From: Straminergon stramineum | Lineage: Eukaryota; Streptophyta; Bryopsida; Hypnales; Calliergonaceae | Direction: 5' to 3' | NCBI GenBank assembly: GCA_963920665.1 | Contig: OY987269.1 | Span: 18,912,501-18,976,500 of the forward strand | DNA: 64,000 bases | In this document: piece after piece, positions 47,836 through 60,480 of the stretch | Layout of the letters: each line of letters opens with the position of its first letter | Position numbering within the stretch: position 1 is the first letter of the stretch | Notes under the pieces: generated by a model | Databases searched by the model: none | What the model was told of the DNA's origin: nothing | What the model saw: only the letters and a program-made list of their open reading frames with translations | Made by a program: the position numbers and the translations under genes

Positions 47836-49642
47836 AAGATAGCTTGAAAAGTTGAGATCCACCTCTCTTTGATGCTCTCATCTTTTCAGCAGGAGCTTCT
47901 GTGGATGGAGCTTTGTTTACCATGTGGCCACATGAGCATCCTTGTCAGTCTCTCACGGCAGCCAATCGAAATCCGAAACCATGGTGGCGGTGATCTTCAT
48001 CATGGAGTATTTCCATCGTTAGGATTCTTATCGCTATCCCATGAGGTTTGCCATGAGAGTTGTCTTGCTTGCAGACTGGTTTGGACCTCGCAGACCTGGC
48101 AATGAGCTCCGCCGTTGCCTTATTCTTGCACAAGTGGGAGGAGGTGTTTACAACATGGTTTTTACGACATTATCGTTCTGGAATGTCGTTTCAATGCATT
48201 CATTTGGTTTAATTTACAGGTGCTGACAACGACACGGGTTTAATGACATCCCGATGCCGTTCTTAGCTGTTCTCCCTCTCTACTTGTGTGGAGGTCGTGT
48301 GTCATTCTGTACAGAAGTTATGGATTGAGTGATGGAAGTAATTCACTTGTATTGGTGACAGACCTAGGCTATTGCAGGCCCGCGTCCTTGCAGTGGCCTA
48401 AAGGGTGCAAGCCTGGGTTTACTAGCAACGGTGACGTTCGGAGCTTGGCTCGCACTGAGCGACCTTATTATTTTTAATCTGGAAGGCGGTTTGGGGCTCT
48501 CCAATTGTAAATACAGCACACTATTCTGAATATGATGAAAGCACTATTTCTGGAAAATGGTTCCATGCACTGTCAGTTTCGTCAGTTTTGTGACTTCTTC
48601 TCTTTGATGTGTGTTGATGCGTGTACCCGACGGCATGAATTTTTTAATTGTAGGCTAGCGTTGGACGTGCTGGAGCAACTGGAATTTTGGGATTTTGTTC
48701 CAACGTTTCTTGCGAAATCTGTTATGCCAGTTGACTCTGTTGACAACCTATCGAAACTTGGTTTTGTGAGGTGGTGATCGTACTGCATCTCGAAGAATCT
48801 TCATTTGAATTGGATTGGGACGATGAGTGTATGAAAGAACCCAGCTTTGAGTGTCAAACAAGCAAGCAAACTTAACACCCTATCCTTGTCTCCCACCCCA
48901 AATTTTGATAACATCAGGACTCCCTACATGACAAGCCTATTCATGAAACCGAGATTAATTCGGTGACAAACTGGATAGACTCTGAATACCTCTGGTTCTT
49001 TTTTGCCTTTTTCTCTTCCTTTCGCAGAAGGGTGTGCCACACCTGAAGCAAATAATCAACGATAAACCGACGCTCAGAGTAGATTAGGCTTGTCCATTTC
49101 AACACTGGAGAACTTCTACTATAATTAGACTACGTTACTTTGTTGTCAGTCTACCCTGGATATGTGCTACGTACTTATGGGTAACTCTTATATAACGTAG
49201 ACAAACCTAATACCACCCTGATTTCTGAATATCTTGGGGCCAACTCCAAGAAGAGAATATAATTTTCAGAGGTGTGCGCATGATTCATGATTCAAAATCA
49301 AGTGAATCATAATTTTTCGATTAAAATTGTAATTTTTATGTATTTTTGAAGAGGTCTACCCTAAAATTACAAAACTGCCCATAGAGTGGAGTCTAGAACA
49401 TCCTATAAACAACCAATAACTACCAAGTTAAGTACAAAGTATTCACCATTAAAGGGTTGACATGTTATCCCTTGTTGTCATAGATTTTTTGATTTTGTCA
49501 TAAAATGAATGGATTTGGATGCTTTTTTGGACGGAATTGGGGCCAAAAATAGGATGACAAAATTGGGTAGCAAACGAAATTGGTTTGGTTTACCTTAGTG
49601 TTATCAACCAAATAGATAAAGATACGTGTACTACTATGGTGT
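47836..49642 (+). other. 3' flank of the WD40-like gene and intergenic DNA
   Basis: About 700 bases after the stop keep genic composition and probably include the 3' UTR. Short frames at 47869-48777 show nothing recognisable. From 48800 on the DNA is AT-rich. Confidence 0.4.
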
Positions 49643-49896
49643 ATTGTAGGGGGGACATAAAGATTCAACGTGCCTATTTGTATCATTCAGTTTTTTTTGC
49701 ATAATATAGAATGCAATTGACATTTTTTTGTCTTGCATAGTTAACATTCAATTCTTATACAATTCCAATCAAGCATACCAAATTTCACTTTTGGAAAAGA
49801 AAAACTCTATTTTCAGTGAATTGTTTCATTTAGTATTCATGGTTTCATTTGATGATTGATTGAAAAACATTGGTGATGAATTTTTTAAAATTCGAT

Positions 49897-49898
<2 letters not shown>

Positions 49899-49929
<31 letters not shown>
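49899..49929 (+). repeat. (TG)n microsatellite
   Basis: About 15 uninterrupted TG dinucleotides inside the left arm of the foldback element. Confidence 0.95.
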
Positions 49930-49932
<3 letters not shown>

Positions 49933-49999
49933 GCATCCATGTACACATATTTTCTTCAATAAGATTCTCCCAAAAGAGTTTCAAAATTTTTCCTATAGA

Positions 50000-50251
50000 G
50001 ATTTCAATGTTGAAGTGATAATGCTTAAATTTTGTAAAATAGATATCTTTGTATTTAAACTAGATTTCAATGTTGAAGTGATAATGCTTAAATTTTGTAA
50101 AATAGATATCTTTGTATTTAAACTAGATTTCAATGTTGAAGTGATAATGCTTAAATTTTGTAAAATAGATATCTTTGTATTTAAACTAGATTTCAATGTT
50201 GAAGTGATAATGCTTAAATTTTGTAAAATAGATATCTTTGTATTTAAACTA
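50000..50251 (+). repeat. 63-bp minisatellite, four identical units
   Basis: Four exact head-to-tail copies of a 63-base unit starting GATTTCAATGTTGAAGTG and ending TTTGTATTTAAACTA. Because 63 is a multiple of three, open frames run through on both strands, but these are artefacts. Only one equivalent unit is present in the opposite arm, so the expansion is local and recent. Confidence 0.95.
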
Positions 50252-50603
50252 GATTTTAAATAATTTAAGCATTGTCACCCTAACATTGAAAATTTCTATA
50301 GAAGAAATGTTGAAACTTTTTTTGAGATGCCTGTTGAAGGAAAGATGTGCATACAGAAAGATGTTTCATACATGTCTTTGCAATCAAATTTTGAAAATTC
50401 ATCACCCATTGTTTACAATAAATTATTATGTAAATCCATGTAAAGTGACTTGATTGAGATTGCACAAAGACACAATGATACTTATGCATGCTAAAAAGAC
50501 TAATTACATTCCACATTATGCAAAATTCTTTGAATGGCACAAATAGACATGTTGTATCTTAATGTCCCTTGTTGTACAAAACCTCATCTCCAAACACTTC
50601 AAA

Positions 50604-51518
50604 TTAACCCTTTAAAGACCAAACAATGTTTTTTTGGCAACTTAGCAATTTTGGATAGCTCACTACAAATGGAATTTCATTTTTTCTCTTTGAAATTTTC
50701 ACAGAACATGTGATTGAGGAGTAGCTTTGAGGCACAACAACTTTCATAACTTTTGACTACATGGATAAAAAGTTATTTTATGACATGTAGTTTTGTCACT
50801 CTCCAAGTAGCTCAAAAAAAGGATTTTCTTAAGGAATAAAAATTTGAACTTGTCTTCCTAGATTTGTATAGATGTGGAAAGCTCTGAATCATTCCATTTT
50901 GATTGACAAGATGAAAGTTATGAAGAGTTTTAGGTTGTGGGTAGTTATGGAATCTCTACTCTAAAAGAAGCTTTGAAGTCCTTTATTTCACTCAATTTTT
51001 TTAAAAATTAGGAAAAAATCATTGGATCTAGATTTTTTATTACCACATTGCAATCATTGGAATTGGAATGTTTTCAACTCCATAACTAAATTCTTAAATA
51101 CGAAATATTTTAAGTCATTCTCTATTTCTTTCTACTTACTATTTTTATCAAGCATGAATATGAAATATTCTTTATTGAAATTTTTTATATGTATTTCCAA
51201 CTTCTTTCTTCCATATACTATGGAGAGTTATAAGTTGTAGGATCTATACATTTTGGGGTAAAAATTTGAAAGATGAAACCTAACCATTTGGGAAGAGCTA
51301 AAAATAATTCTTTTTGAAATCCAAGCATCATGATCTTGCAATTGGAAAGGTTTCTTATAGTTAAATTTTAGAAGGATGCACTCTAACAAGTTAACTAAAG
51401 GATACTATAGTTGAGTTTGTTAATGACTAAATATAGATGAAGCTTTTAGTCTTGCTTTGGATATGAGTATTTTGAAGCAGTTTTGGATCTAAAAACATTG
51501 AGTTTCTTTAGGGGTTAA
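50604..51518 (+). mobile_element. TTAA-type element, group H, 915 bp
   Basis: TTAA at 50604 and 51515. Left terminus CCCTTTAAAGACCAAACAATG, right terminus the complement of CCCCTAAAGAAACTCAATG; the match runs about 30 bases with small gaps. AT-rich and non-coding. Confidence 0.65.
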
Positions 51519-51653
51519 AAGGCCCTCATGTTGTCCACAAAATCTTCAATTTATTCTTCTCTCACACTAATTCAAATTGCATCTCATTAATGAATGCAGA
51601 AATAGTCAAAGACAAACCACTAAACTTCATTGCACCCCTCTTAAAATTCCACA

Positions 51654-52319
51654 TTAATCCCTAGATCCTGAAGGCACCGTATCTTGGAGTTGACTAACCT
51701 TTGAAGTTAAATAAAATCTCACCCAAGTGTAATTTTTGAAACTTTCTTTTTTAATTGAATGCCCTTTAAAATCTATTTTAAGCATCAAAAGTCAGATTTT
51801 GAAAAAAAATGTTTATGGTTTTTCAATTGAAGATTTTGTGCAACTGCCTCCATTGCAAATCTTGTTTTTTTAGTGGTAGGGGCTTTTAGAGATGAGCTTC
51901 AAATACATTGGATCTTGAGGGGAAAATATAGTGGAAATTCATTTAAATAAATTGTATAGTAGCTAGATTTTGAGAAGCTATAAATTGATTATGACTATGC
52001 ATGCTATGTCCCTTAGCTTTTTACTTCTTTCATGATCTCAATTTTAGATTGGATATGTAAAAAGAGGATTGAAAGACTTTAAATCACTTTTAGAGTTTAC
52101 CAACCTCTTTGATTTTGGATCATACATTATAATCTTTCAACCCATAAATGATATTGTTGTGTTTTCTTTTTCTATATGATTCCTAACATGTCTAGTTTGA
52201 AATTATACAACTACAATTTAAAATAAATTGATAAAACTTATAAATTTATTTGATATTTTATTCAATTTTGAGCGAACGCCAAGAAGCTAAAAAAAAGCTT
52301 TAGGCATTTACGGTTCAAC
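51654..52319 (-). mobile_element. TTAA-type element, group C copy 2
   Basis: Matches copy 1 (23111-23755) in reverse over most of its length: AAATACATTGGATCTTGAGG with AAATACACTAGATCTTGGAGG, AAATTGATT..GCATGCT, ATAATCTTTCAA, and CCTAACATGTCTAGTTTGAA. The left boundary is TTAATCCCTAG; the right terminus has decayed to GGCATTTACGGTTCAA. An old copy. Confidence 0.75.
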
Positions 52320-53446
52320 AAATGAATTATTATTCAAAGACAAACCACAAAACCATATTGTACCTTGCTTGTTATGCCTAAAACATTACATTGATAAATG
52401 CAAGATTATTGATCTAGGAATGTTGTGGAGACTATTTTGTGACATTTGGATGACTTTAGAATAATGTTGAGGGAGGATGAAAAACCATTTCTCATCCATT
52501 CTTGTCTTGGTAGTTCCTAGGATGGAAGTTTCTTGGAATGTGTTGAAACATTGCTTATTGAGTTGTTTATGACTTTTTATTATGAAAAGATTCCCCAAAT
52601 AAGGGATCACAAAAATTTACCTTAGTGTATTTTAGCAAATTATAGCTCATTGCTCTTGACCTCAATTAAATTCATAAAAATGGTATTTTTTGAATATGAA
52701 CCCAACTAATGCAATTAAGGTCATCCAATTGAAAATTTAGAAAATTCCTGAAATTGAATATGTTATTGCAATTTGAACTTAGACATAATTTCAATTTGTA
52801 TTTGTTTTCTATTTATAGAATGGAGTGTAAATTTTGTCAACATTCATAATTTTCTTCACTATAATATGAATATATGGTGAAATCCTTATATGCGAAATTT
52901 TGAGCAAAGTTTGTATTTCATATGAATTTTATTAACTTTTTCATCAAAAATTCATAGTATTTTCAAATAATTACAAAAAATAGTTTGCAATTTGAATTAA
53001 TGTTTGTAGGGCCCACATTTTAGGGTTAAAAAGGAAATCACTACCTTAGACTATCTCCTATTTGTTTTGTATTGCTATAAATTGGGAGATTTCAATGTGC
53101 TACTAGACTTTCCTAACTTGTTATATATCCACACAATACCATTCAAGAATACACTACCAACACATGCAACCAAAGGTTATAAAATTAATCCAATTCAATT
53201 TTTTGAAATGATTGCTTTCCTTCCAAATAAACTGAATTAAAATCCATTAGATATTGATTGTTGTTACAAAACTAACAAACTCTTAGATGAAACAAATTGC
53301 CCTTAATAATAATTCCTAGTAGTGCTCAAAAAACTAGAAATATCCCTTTTTTCAAGATCATTGCACAATAAAATTCAAATTGCTAAAATCAACTATAAAA
53401 ATGTATCCAATAGCATCAACCATATAGCATAAAATAATCACATATA
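52320..53446. other. AT-rich intergenic DNA, no gene seen
   Basis: No supported coding region or bounded repeat. Confidence 0.55.
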
Positions 53447-53513
53447 AATATATATAATTATATATATAATTATATATATAATTATATATATAATTATATA
53501 TATAATTATATAT
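53447..53513. repeat. AT tandem repeat, 12-bp unit
   Basis: Five to six copies of AATTATATATAT. Self-complementary, so it can form cruciforms. Confidence 0.9.
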
Positions 53514-54589
53514 ACATGTTATATAAATATCTAAAACTACATTTAGACATTAACATCCACAATCACATATTTTCCTAATCACTTCATTAAAATTCTATAA
53601 ACTTAGTAGGTCAAAATGATAAACAAGGAGATAATATATAATCTCCCTTCCAACTAAGGGCCACTTCACACTATGGCACAAGGTCGAGAGGCACAGTCCA
53701 AAGTCCGTTGCCCATTTGTCTGCCTATATGGCAACTGAATGCCTACATGGCGACGGACTCTCGATAAGAATTTGGGTCTCCATTTCTGGCCAATCCAAAC
53801 TCTAATCGAGAGTTCGTTAAGTTTTTTTCAAAAACTAATAAGATCTCAACCACTAGATCGGATTGTTTTTGTAGTAATAGGTAGGATGCCCTCCCTTGTT
53901 TATTTGTTTATTTGTGTCACCATTGGGGTTTGAAACCTAGTCTCCACTACTAAAATGGTGAATCTTAGCATTCAATGAACCTACTTCCCTTCAATGACTA
54001 ATGCCACCTTTTTATTCCATTTATATCCTTTATATTCCTTGTTTGATGATGAGAGCATGTGCTTTAATAATTTTTCCAAGGCCATTTTTGACTCCTTTCT
54101 CATGTTTTTTTAACCTTTTGCTTGAAAAAATTGTCACATGGGTGACAATTCATTGTAAATTTTAGAAATTGGATGGATTAATGTGGAGAGAAAGGATAGA
54201 AGTCGAAAAAATGGAATAGGTTTGGACTTTGGGCTTGGACTTTGGCCTTTGGAGGCTTCACACTAAGGCTGGACGAAGGCTCCAATTCCTAGATTTTTTG
54301 GCCTATTTATTGCTCATTTCCTTGAACTCTCACCAAAGTTTGGCCACTCAATTCCACGGCCTCTCAACTTGGACAGCCATAGTATGAAGAGGCCCTAAGT
54401 GTAATGATAGTAGTACTCTACCTAATTTTGCAAGGTGCCATGAGATGAACATTAAGGCTGGAAGGTTGGTGGGCCTTAACAACCTACTAGAGGAACTTCC
54501 AAAGCCTTGGTGAATACATGCTTCATTCACTCTAACCTTGAAAGGATGGAGTTACTCTATTAAATATGAAAATGATGAATGTTTATCCC
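53514..54589. other. Intergenic DNA, no gene seen
   Basis: A short inverted pair, GGACTCTCGAT (53755) and ATCGAGAGTTCG (53806), and no recognisable gene. At 54534-54560 TAACCTTGAAAGGATGGAG resembles a group A tail and may be a fragment. Confidence 0.45.
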
Positions 54590-54739
54590 TTAACCCTGTA
54601 AGGATGCTTCAACAAAAAAGTGGATGACAAACAACTTTCCAGATCACTGTAGAAATGAAGAATACACCTATTTGTCCAAAAACGAGATGATTTTCGAGTG
54701 ACTACATTCGTATTAGGCCGGCATCCTTCCAAGGGTTAA
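54590..54739 (-). mobile_element. TTAA-type element, group B copy 2, 150 bp
   Basis: TTAA at 54590 and 54736. Termini CCCTGTAAGGATGC and the complement of CCCTTGGAAGGATGCCGG, giving a shared GGATGC inverted repeat. In reverse the interior matches the copy at 63773 (GAATGTAGTCA, TTTTTGGACAAATAGGTGTATT). Confidence 0.82.
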
Positions 54740-54748
54740 TACTTCATA

Positions 54749-55408
54749 CTCCCTCCGTCCCAAAATGATCTTCTTGTTTGACAAAATATTTTGGATTAAG
54801 GTCAAAAATCAATGTTTTTTAATTTTATTTTGAGGTATAAATAAAATAGAATGCTCTCCTATCACCCTCCAAATTCAAACTTTGGATTCATTACCAAATT
54901 GAAGTTGTAGGGCTTTGAAATGTGGATTTTGGGGGTCTTTTTGGAGGAGCACCGCTAGCCAATTATTTCTTAAAATTCCCGCGCTAATGGTTTTGTCCTT
55001 TTGTCTTTTTGCATTGTGTATCTCAATTCCCGTGTTGCCTCTCTGGACAACTCACCGCGTCAGTTTCAAAAAGTCAAGGTGAAGGGAGTGAATCTTGTTC
55101 ACTTGATTAAATAAAATAAAAAAGCCCACTTCAACTGGCTTGATTGGTGGGAGTGTGATAATGGCCGGACAACCACTGTTCACGGCCTTAGTTGTACACG
55201 TAGTTGATTGGTGCAGTTTCTCAAAAACAACTAAGCATCCATTTATCCGAACTAGAACAGTAGCTTCTCCATATTTTTTTAATTTTATTATTCTCTTCAC
55301 ATTCAAAGAAGTTTCATTGAGTGGGCCCTTTCTCCACATCACAAGAGGAAGATCAATTCGGGACAAAAAATAAAGGCCAACAGGAAGATCATTATGGGAC
55401 GGAGGGAG
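54749..55408. mobile_element. Stowaway-type (Tc1/mariner) MITE, 660 bp
   Basis: Terminal inverted repeats CTCCCTCCGTCCCA and the complement of the same, continuing as (A/T)AATGATCTTC for about 28 bases with two mismatches. Flanked by TA on both sides (54747-54748 and 55409-55410). CTCCCTCCGT termini with TA duplication define Stowaway elements in plants. At 660 bp it is longer than typical, and a 104-codon minus-strand frame inside (55052-55366) has no transposase features I can see. Confidence 0.92.
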
Positions 55409-55410
55409 TA

Positions 55411-56073
55411 CTTGTTTACTTCCTTTCTACCCACTCCCAAGTGACACTGCATAGAGAAGGCGGATTGTGGAATGTTGAAGAAGGTATGTTACTGATGTGA
55501 AGAGGTGAACTTGGCAGAGTCTTGCACTTCGAGCACACATTGTATCAAGACCTTGCTTTGCTAAAACCAAGTCCAAATGAACATACCTCACACAGTCACT
55601 TCCATTCTCCAGAGATGCAAACGCAAAATAGACAACACTCTTCCATCATCCACTCAAGCACACACAGAAAAGAAAATCGGAGGAGCTTCACACACCCCAT
55701 AGCTTCCGTCTCTCCAGCATGAGTCCATCAATTACTCCAAAACTTCAAAAAACCAAGGCCGCTAACTAATCCTCACGTTACTCAACTAGCGTACAGTTTA
55801 CAAGAACTCCTGTAATCCTCTTACAACAACTATACAATGCCAACCCAAACAACCAAATCCAAGCTACCTAACTCCTTAGCTGCACGTAATTAACATAGCA
55901 CAGCTCATTCCATCTCAGCTGCAGGTAATTAACACAACGCGGCCCCAGTATCCAGTCTACTAATCAATGCAAGTCAATGAGCCATGACTCCCATAGTGGC
56001 TAGTGTTGTGCTCCGAACAACTGTCGCATTGCAACAGAATTTGAACAATTGACTGAGAAACAAGCAAGAACGA
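55411..56073. other. 3' flank of the IQD gene
   Basis: Includes a duplicated word AGCTGCACGTAATTAACA (55877) and AGCTGCAGGTAATTAACA (55917). Otherwise probable 3' UTR and intergenic DNA. Confidence 0.45.
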
Positions 56074-59000
56074 TTATCTAAAAGGTTTGCGCAGGGAATG
56101 ATACCCTCCCTCCGGGAAATGCTCGCCACTTCTTGCTGAAGGCCGGTCACAGAATCGCATGCTGGGAGTATTAAAATCCTCTCTTCGTAACTGGAAGTCT
56201 TGACTCGATCGTGGAAGCGCCTGCTTTGGTGCAGGGCTGATGGAAGAAGTTTTCCCAGGGAATGACATGCGCTTCTTGGAGTTTGGGGTGTCTTCTGCGA
56301 CCCGGAAGGGGGAGCTCGGTCGTTGCTTGGGTTGGCTGTGGGAACGCACCTTGGCCTTCGCGGACTTCGTGACGGCCATGTAGGATTTGGGGATGTTGGA
56401 TTCAATGGGCGCCAGGGCAGGGCGGAGCGCTGGGGAGAGCTCGGTGGTTGTAATTGGTGGTGTTGCTATTGCTGGCTCTCGGTGATGGTCGTTGAGAATC
56501 GTGTTTGCTGTTTTCTGTAAACTCTGTACATTGAAATCCAGACGGAGTTAATTAGCTGATGGATACTCCCACGTGAATTTTCAATGAACTCTGCTATATG
56601 TATATATGCTTTGCATGGACTGAAAAACGCTCAGAAACGCTTGCAATTGAGTTCATGAACCTCGGCGTACCTGTTTGTCCACTGGCACAGAGCTCAGTCT
56701 GAAGGACTGGCTTCCTCGAGAGAGTGTCGGTGAAGCGTACATTAGCGAGTTGGGAGGGAGATTACTTAAGCTGCCGTAATCCCGGAAGCTGCCCATGATA
56801 TTCACTTTGGAAATCTCCGCTTGGGTGAGCTTGGGCGCTGTCAAAGGAGTACCGCCTCGCCTGTCTGTGAAAGGTTCAGGTTCTTTCGATGGCCTTTCCT
56901 TGTAACTCACGTGGCTGTCGGCCATGCGATTCTCCCAAGGCCGGGCTGCCATCCATCTCTCTAACCAACTCCAGCCCCAGTGCTGATTGTCTGGCGTGTC
57001 GTAGTCGAAGTATACACCTCGTTGGAATCCATTGTCTGGTCTCCACTGCAATTCATCCCGATGAATGTTCAGTTTTCTGTACTATTTTGCAAACAAAGTA
57101 CTCTCAATCCTCTCTATTGACACCACCTTGGGAGAAAAATTGACTTCTAAATGCATTCACAATCTGACATGTGAAAGTTGTACAATTAGATGCGTACACA
57201 ACATGATGACTTCTAAGACATATAGAGAATGTGATGTGCAATTATCAAGTGCGTTACTAGAGAGTGTAACTTTGTGAATATATATTGGGCCAATTGCATT
57301 TATGGTCTTACTTGGTGTTAAAAGAGGTGTGAACGAGGGTCTTAGGAATGAATTTGGACTAATTCTCTATGCTTACACTGCCCCTAACACCAAGTAAGAA
57401 GATAGATTTTCAGTTATAATTTGCAGAAATTTGTTTAGAGCATTTAATCCAACAAAAAGAGAACTGATTAAGCAGCGGCTAGGAGGGATAATTGACGCAC
57501 TTGAAATTGCTGTGCATAGGCTAACACACGCTCTCGTTTGATATGGCCTTCTTGCCTCTGTTGTAATTTGGCTTGCAAGTCTTCCACCGTTCCACCATGC
57601 GCACACCAACCTCGCTGGCAGGAGTGGAACAATCACATATTAATTCGGACTTAAGTACCCATCCAAGCCATTGTAATGAAAAATAGGACACAATCATGCA
57701 GTTTCAACTTCCAAATGGAAGGTTGATTAGTTTAACTCCTCAGTGGCCAAGGATTCATGGTTTTAAAATGACCAATCATACTGTGAAATGCATAATTCGA
57801 ATGGACTGATTGATATCACCAATACCAGTGAAGAAAATTGCAAGTGTTGGTCGAAAATGAATATTTACTTGGATTTAATCAAGTCACTGTATGACCTACT
57901 CAACTGCGAAGAAAACTTGAGGCCCAAGATAGGCTTTGGGGGGATAGAATTTGCGAACGCATTTCATTACATTGCAATACTCAGGTTGCCATCCTACTCC
58001 AGCCTGATCTCACGCGAAACGAAACCATGATTCTAACTAGAACCTGCCATTAACTCCATAAGCACCCCAAAGTCCATACTCTGGAAGATGATCAGAGTGC
58101 TTCTAGTTGATGTTCAGACCAAACAACTTCTCATTCATTCACCCAATGTAATGTTTTAAATTTAAAAATAAGCCTTCCTTTATGACCAATTTGATGAAAT
58201 TGAGGTGGCTAATGCATTTATACAAAGTTATAGCAAAAATTCGGACTATGATTTCCAATTTTATGTTCAGGTCTGGGATATGAATCACTTCTCATTCATC
58301 CAAAGTTGCGCTTAATCTTTAAATAGAAACTATCTCTTACGACCAGTCCAATTAAATCGAGGTGGATAGTATATCTGTTCAAAGTTATATGCCAAAAATA
58401 GGCCAAAATTCAAAAACTGATTTTGAATTCTTTTTTTCCAAATATAGGATTAATTCCCAGGAATCTGTACCTCGGATTCTCGCAGCATGGCCTCCCGGCA
58501 CCTGCGCTCGCTGATGGTGCGTTGCACAGCCTGACCTTCGGTGGACATCCTCACTTGACGAGCTCGGATGCGAGCTTGCACTCGAACCAACGCTTGCATG
58601 CACCTCAGAGTAATGGCCGCTTGACGGCGCACAGTATGACCTCTCACAAGAGCTTGAAGCCTGACCAGTCCTTTCAAGGCTCGTAATGCTCTTCTTGCCT
58701 GAGATCGATCAGCCACATTTGGTTAATTACTTGCACACACTGCAACAAGTAGTAGTTGCAGCAAATACATCATCAATTATTTTGCAATGGCTTTGTAGCA
58801 ATTCCGTACTTTGCTAAAAACTTATAGCCTATTGTAAACCATTGCAAAAGTGCTGCAAACTTGATGCAAAAGTCTTGGGCACGGGACCAAGGCATATCTA
58901 TGCCTGAAATGTTTCCAAAACCGTATTGTTGGAATCTCAAAATAGGTGCAAATACATTGCATAGTGGTGTACTGAACCATTGCAAAATTGTTAAGAGATT

Positions 59001-60107
59001 TCTGAGGGGCATTGCAAAACTACTTAATAAATTATCAGCCTTCCGTACTAGTGACATGTATATTGTAGTAGATTAGGTGTATTTGGACATGGTGAGCAGA
59101 AAATCATGCATGGCTCTTGAATGAATGTGTGAAGTGTGTGTTACCAAGAATGCTCGGAATGCTGTCTGAATGCGAAGTGCCGCCCAGTTTTCAACGCTCA
59201 TTTGCTGTTGCTGCTTCGAGATTTGAAGATACGTGTCCACTTTCTTCATCAAGTCTGCTAATGATGGCGTCGTGAAGAATTTAGACTCGTCTGTGGTATC
59301 TGGGTCCTTGACTGGATCCAGCTTCGTTTTGCATTCTTCCACGGATGTCTTCCAAGGCGACCACCTTCTTTGCTTCTCACTACGCGTACTTTTCTGCAGA
59401 ATTACAATAAAAAGGCTTATTCAGTTTCTCCACATGTTTATATCTATTCGGTTTTGGTTTTCTTATCATGAAAGCACAACCTAAGGTAGAGGATGCAAAA
59501 CCATTAAGGGCATGATCCTGACTTCTACACTGACTCTTGTTTCCAACAACAATTCGTTGAATTCAGAAGGTATAAGCATGACTTGGCTATATGTGTACTG
59601 TCACTTATTAAAAAATGGAAATGGGGCAGTCCACTGTCATTTTTAGTGGTATAGAACCTCGCGTTCTGAAATTGCATACTAAATTCATACATAATGATAA
59701 AAATGTTTAGTGACAGTACCAGTATCCTCTAACTTCTGAACCTCAAAATCTCATATGTTCAAGTGACAGAACTAGTATCCTCTAACTTATCTATTCATCC
59801 CTTTGCCATATCGTGAAAGCACAATCTAAGACTTTAGGAGTACATGATACGGTCATAGCAATTTAAAATACTTTCAACATCTGTCCTTTGGTTTATGTAC
59901 GATTTCAAACTTGGTTACAGCAACTTAAGCTACTTTCAACGTCAGTCCTTTTCTTTTCGTAATATTTTAAACTTGGATAAGGATTGTTTATTTCGCCATC
60001 AAGGTTAGGAATTAACGCACCCCACGCTCGTCCTTGTCCACAGCACTAGGCTTCACTATTCGTTTCATTGTAGCCAGTGTTTTGAAAAATTTCTTGGATG
60101 CCCCCAT
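56074..60107 (-). CDS. IQD: IQ67-domain (IQD) calmodulin-binding protein, 500 residues
   Basis: Six exons in transcript order: 60021-60107, 59145-59393, 58471-58698, 57501-57614, 56671-57045, 56074-56523, all GT-AG and phase 0 at every junction. The start [20 protein letters not shown] follows a purine-rich leader. The IQ67 region covers about residues 96-165: [12 protein letters not shown] is split by the exon 2/3 junction, the conserved IQD intron position, then [20 protein letters not shown] and further IQ-like repeats. A conserved block [17 protein letters not shown] is at 248-264. A DUF4005 segment ([20 protein letters not shown], 396-415) is near the C-terminus. The protein is basic outside the acidic exon 2 part. 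IQD proteins bind calmodulin and associate with microtubules, plasma membrane or nucleus, acting as scaffolds in cell shape and division-plane control; location here is inferred from the family. No defect was seen. Confidence 0.93.
58779..59024. repeat. Possible small insertion in IQD intron 2
   Basis: TTTTGCAATGG near 58779 and CATTGCAAAA near 59013 are inverted, and CCATTGCAAAA recurs at 58840 and 58976. A small element or an internally repetitive intron is possible. No target duplication was recognised. Confidence 0.3.
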
Positions 60108-60138
60108 GGTGCTCTTTCTCCTCTGAAATTCCTAGATC
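60108..60138 (-). other. 5' UTR segment directly before the IQD start
   Basis: On the minus strand a consensus acceptor (ATTGGCAG) ends at 60139 and is followed by a 31-base purine-rich leader to the ATG, so an intron probably interrupts the 5' UTR. Confidence 0.55.
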
Positions 60139-60480
60139 CTGCCAATAAGAAAAACTTCTTCACAACGTAAGGATCGAATTATTTCTCCATAACAATAGGC
60201 AAGATGATTCACCAACCATACACGTGTCCAACGACGGCGATTAAAAACTTCATTTATGGCATTTATGGTGCCACATCTGACTGAAAATTACACTCGTCAA
60301 GGCAGGAGATCTTGAGTGGCTCAAATCATTGAATTTGAAGGCGCCTAAGTCCATTGCTCTTAAGTTAAATGAATACAAACCACGTCTTGCAATAACTATT
60401 ACTCATTGACTATTGCACAGGTGGCTTCTTCGAGAGAGATTGTACTGGTTTTTATCACTGGAGTAAAGGCACGAAATAAG

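Larger units (their letters stand above)
49643..50575. repeat. Foldback element, ~930 bp
   Basis: Outer arms pair: GGGGACATAAAGATTCAACGT (49652) with the complement of GTTGTATCTTAATGTCCC, TGCATAATATAGAATGCAATT with AATTACATTCCACATTATGCA, ATTGGTGATGAATTTT with AAAATTCATCACCCATT, TTTCCTATAGAGATTTCAATGTT with AACATTGAAAATTTCTATAG. The centre lies near 50255. One arm carries a TG microsatellite (49899-49929) and a four-unit minisatellite, neither mirrored in the other arm. No transposase. Confidence 0.75.

Noticed and set aside
50000..50251. CRISPR-like array
   Set aside because: Units are contiguous and identical without spacers; this is a eukaryotic minisatellite.
49898..50263. 121-codon open frame with a repeated 21-residue unit
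   Set aside because: It is created by the 63-bp minisatellite (a multiple of three) and the TG microsatellite; an equivalent frame exists on the other strand.
55052..55366. Mariner transposase remnant inside the Stowaway-type element
   Set aside because: The 104-codon frame shows no helix-turn-helix or DDE/D-type motifs, and an overlapping opposite frame is equally open.
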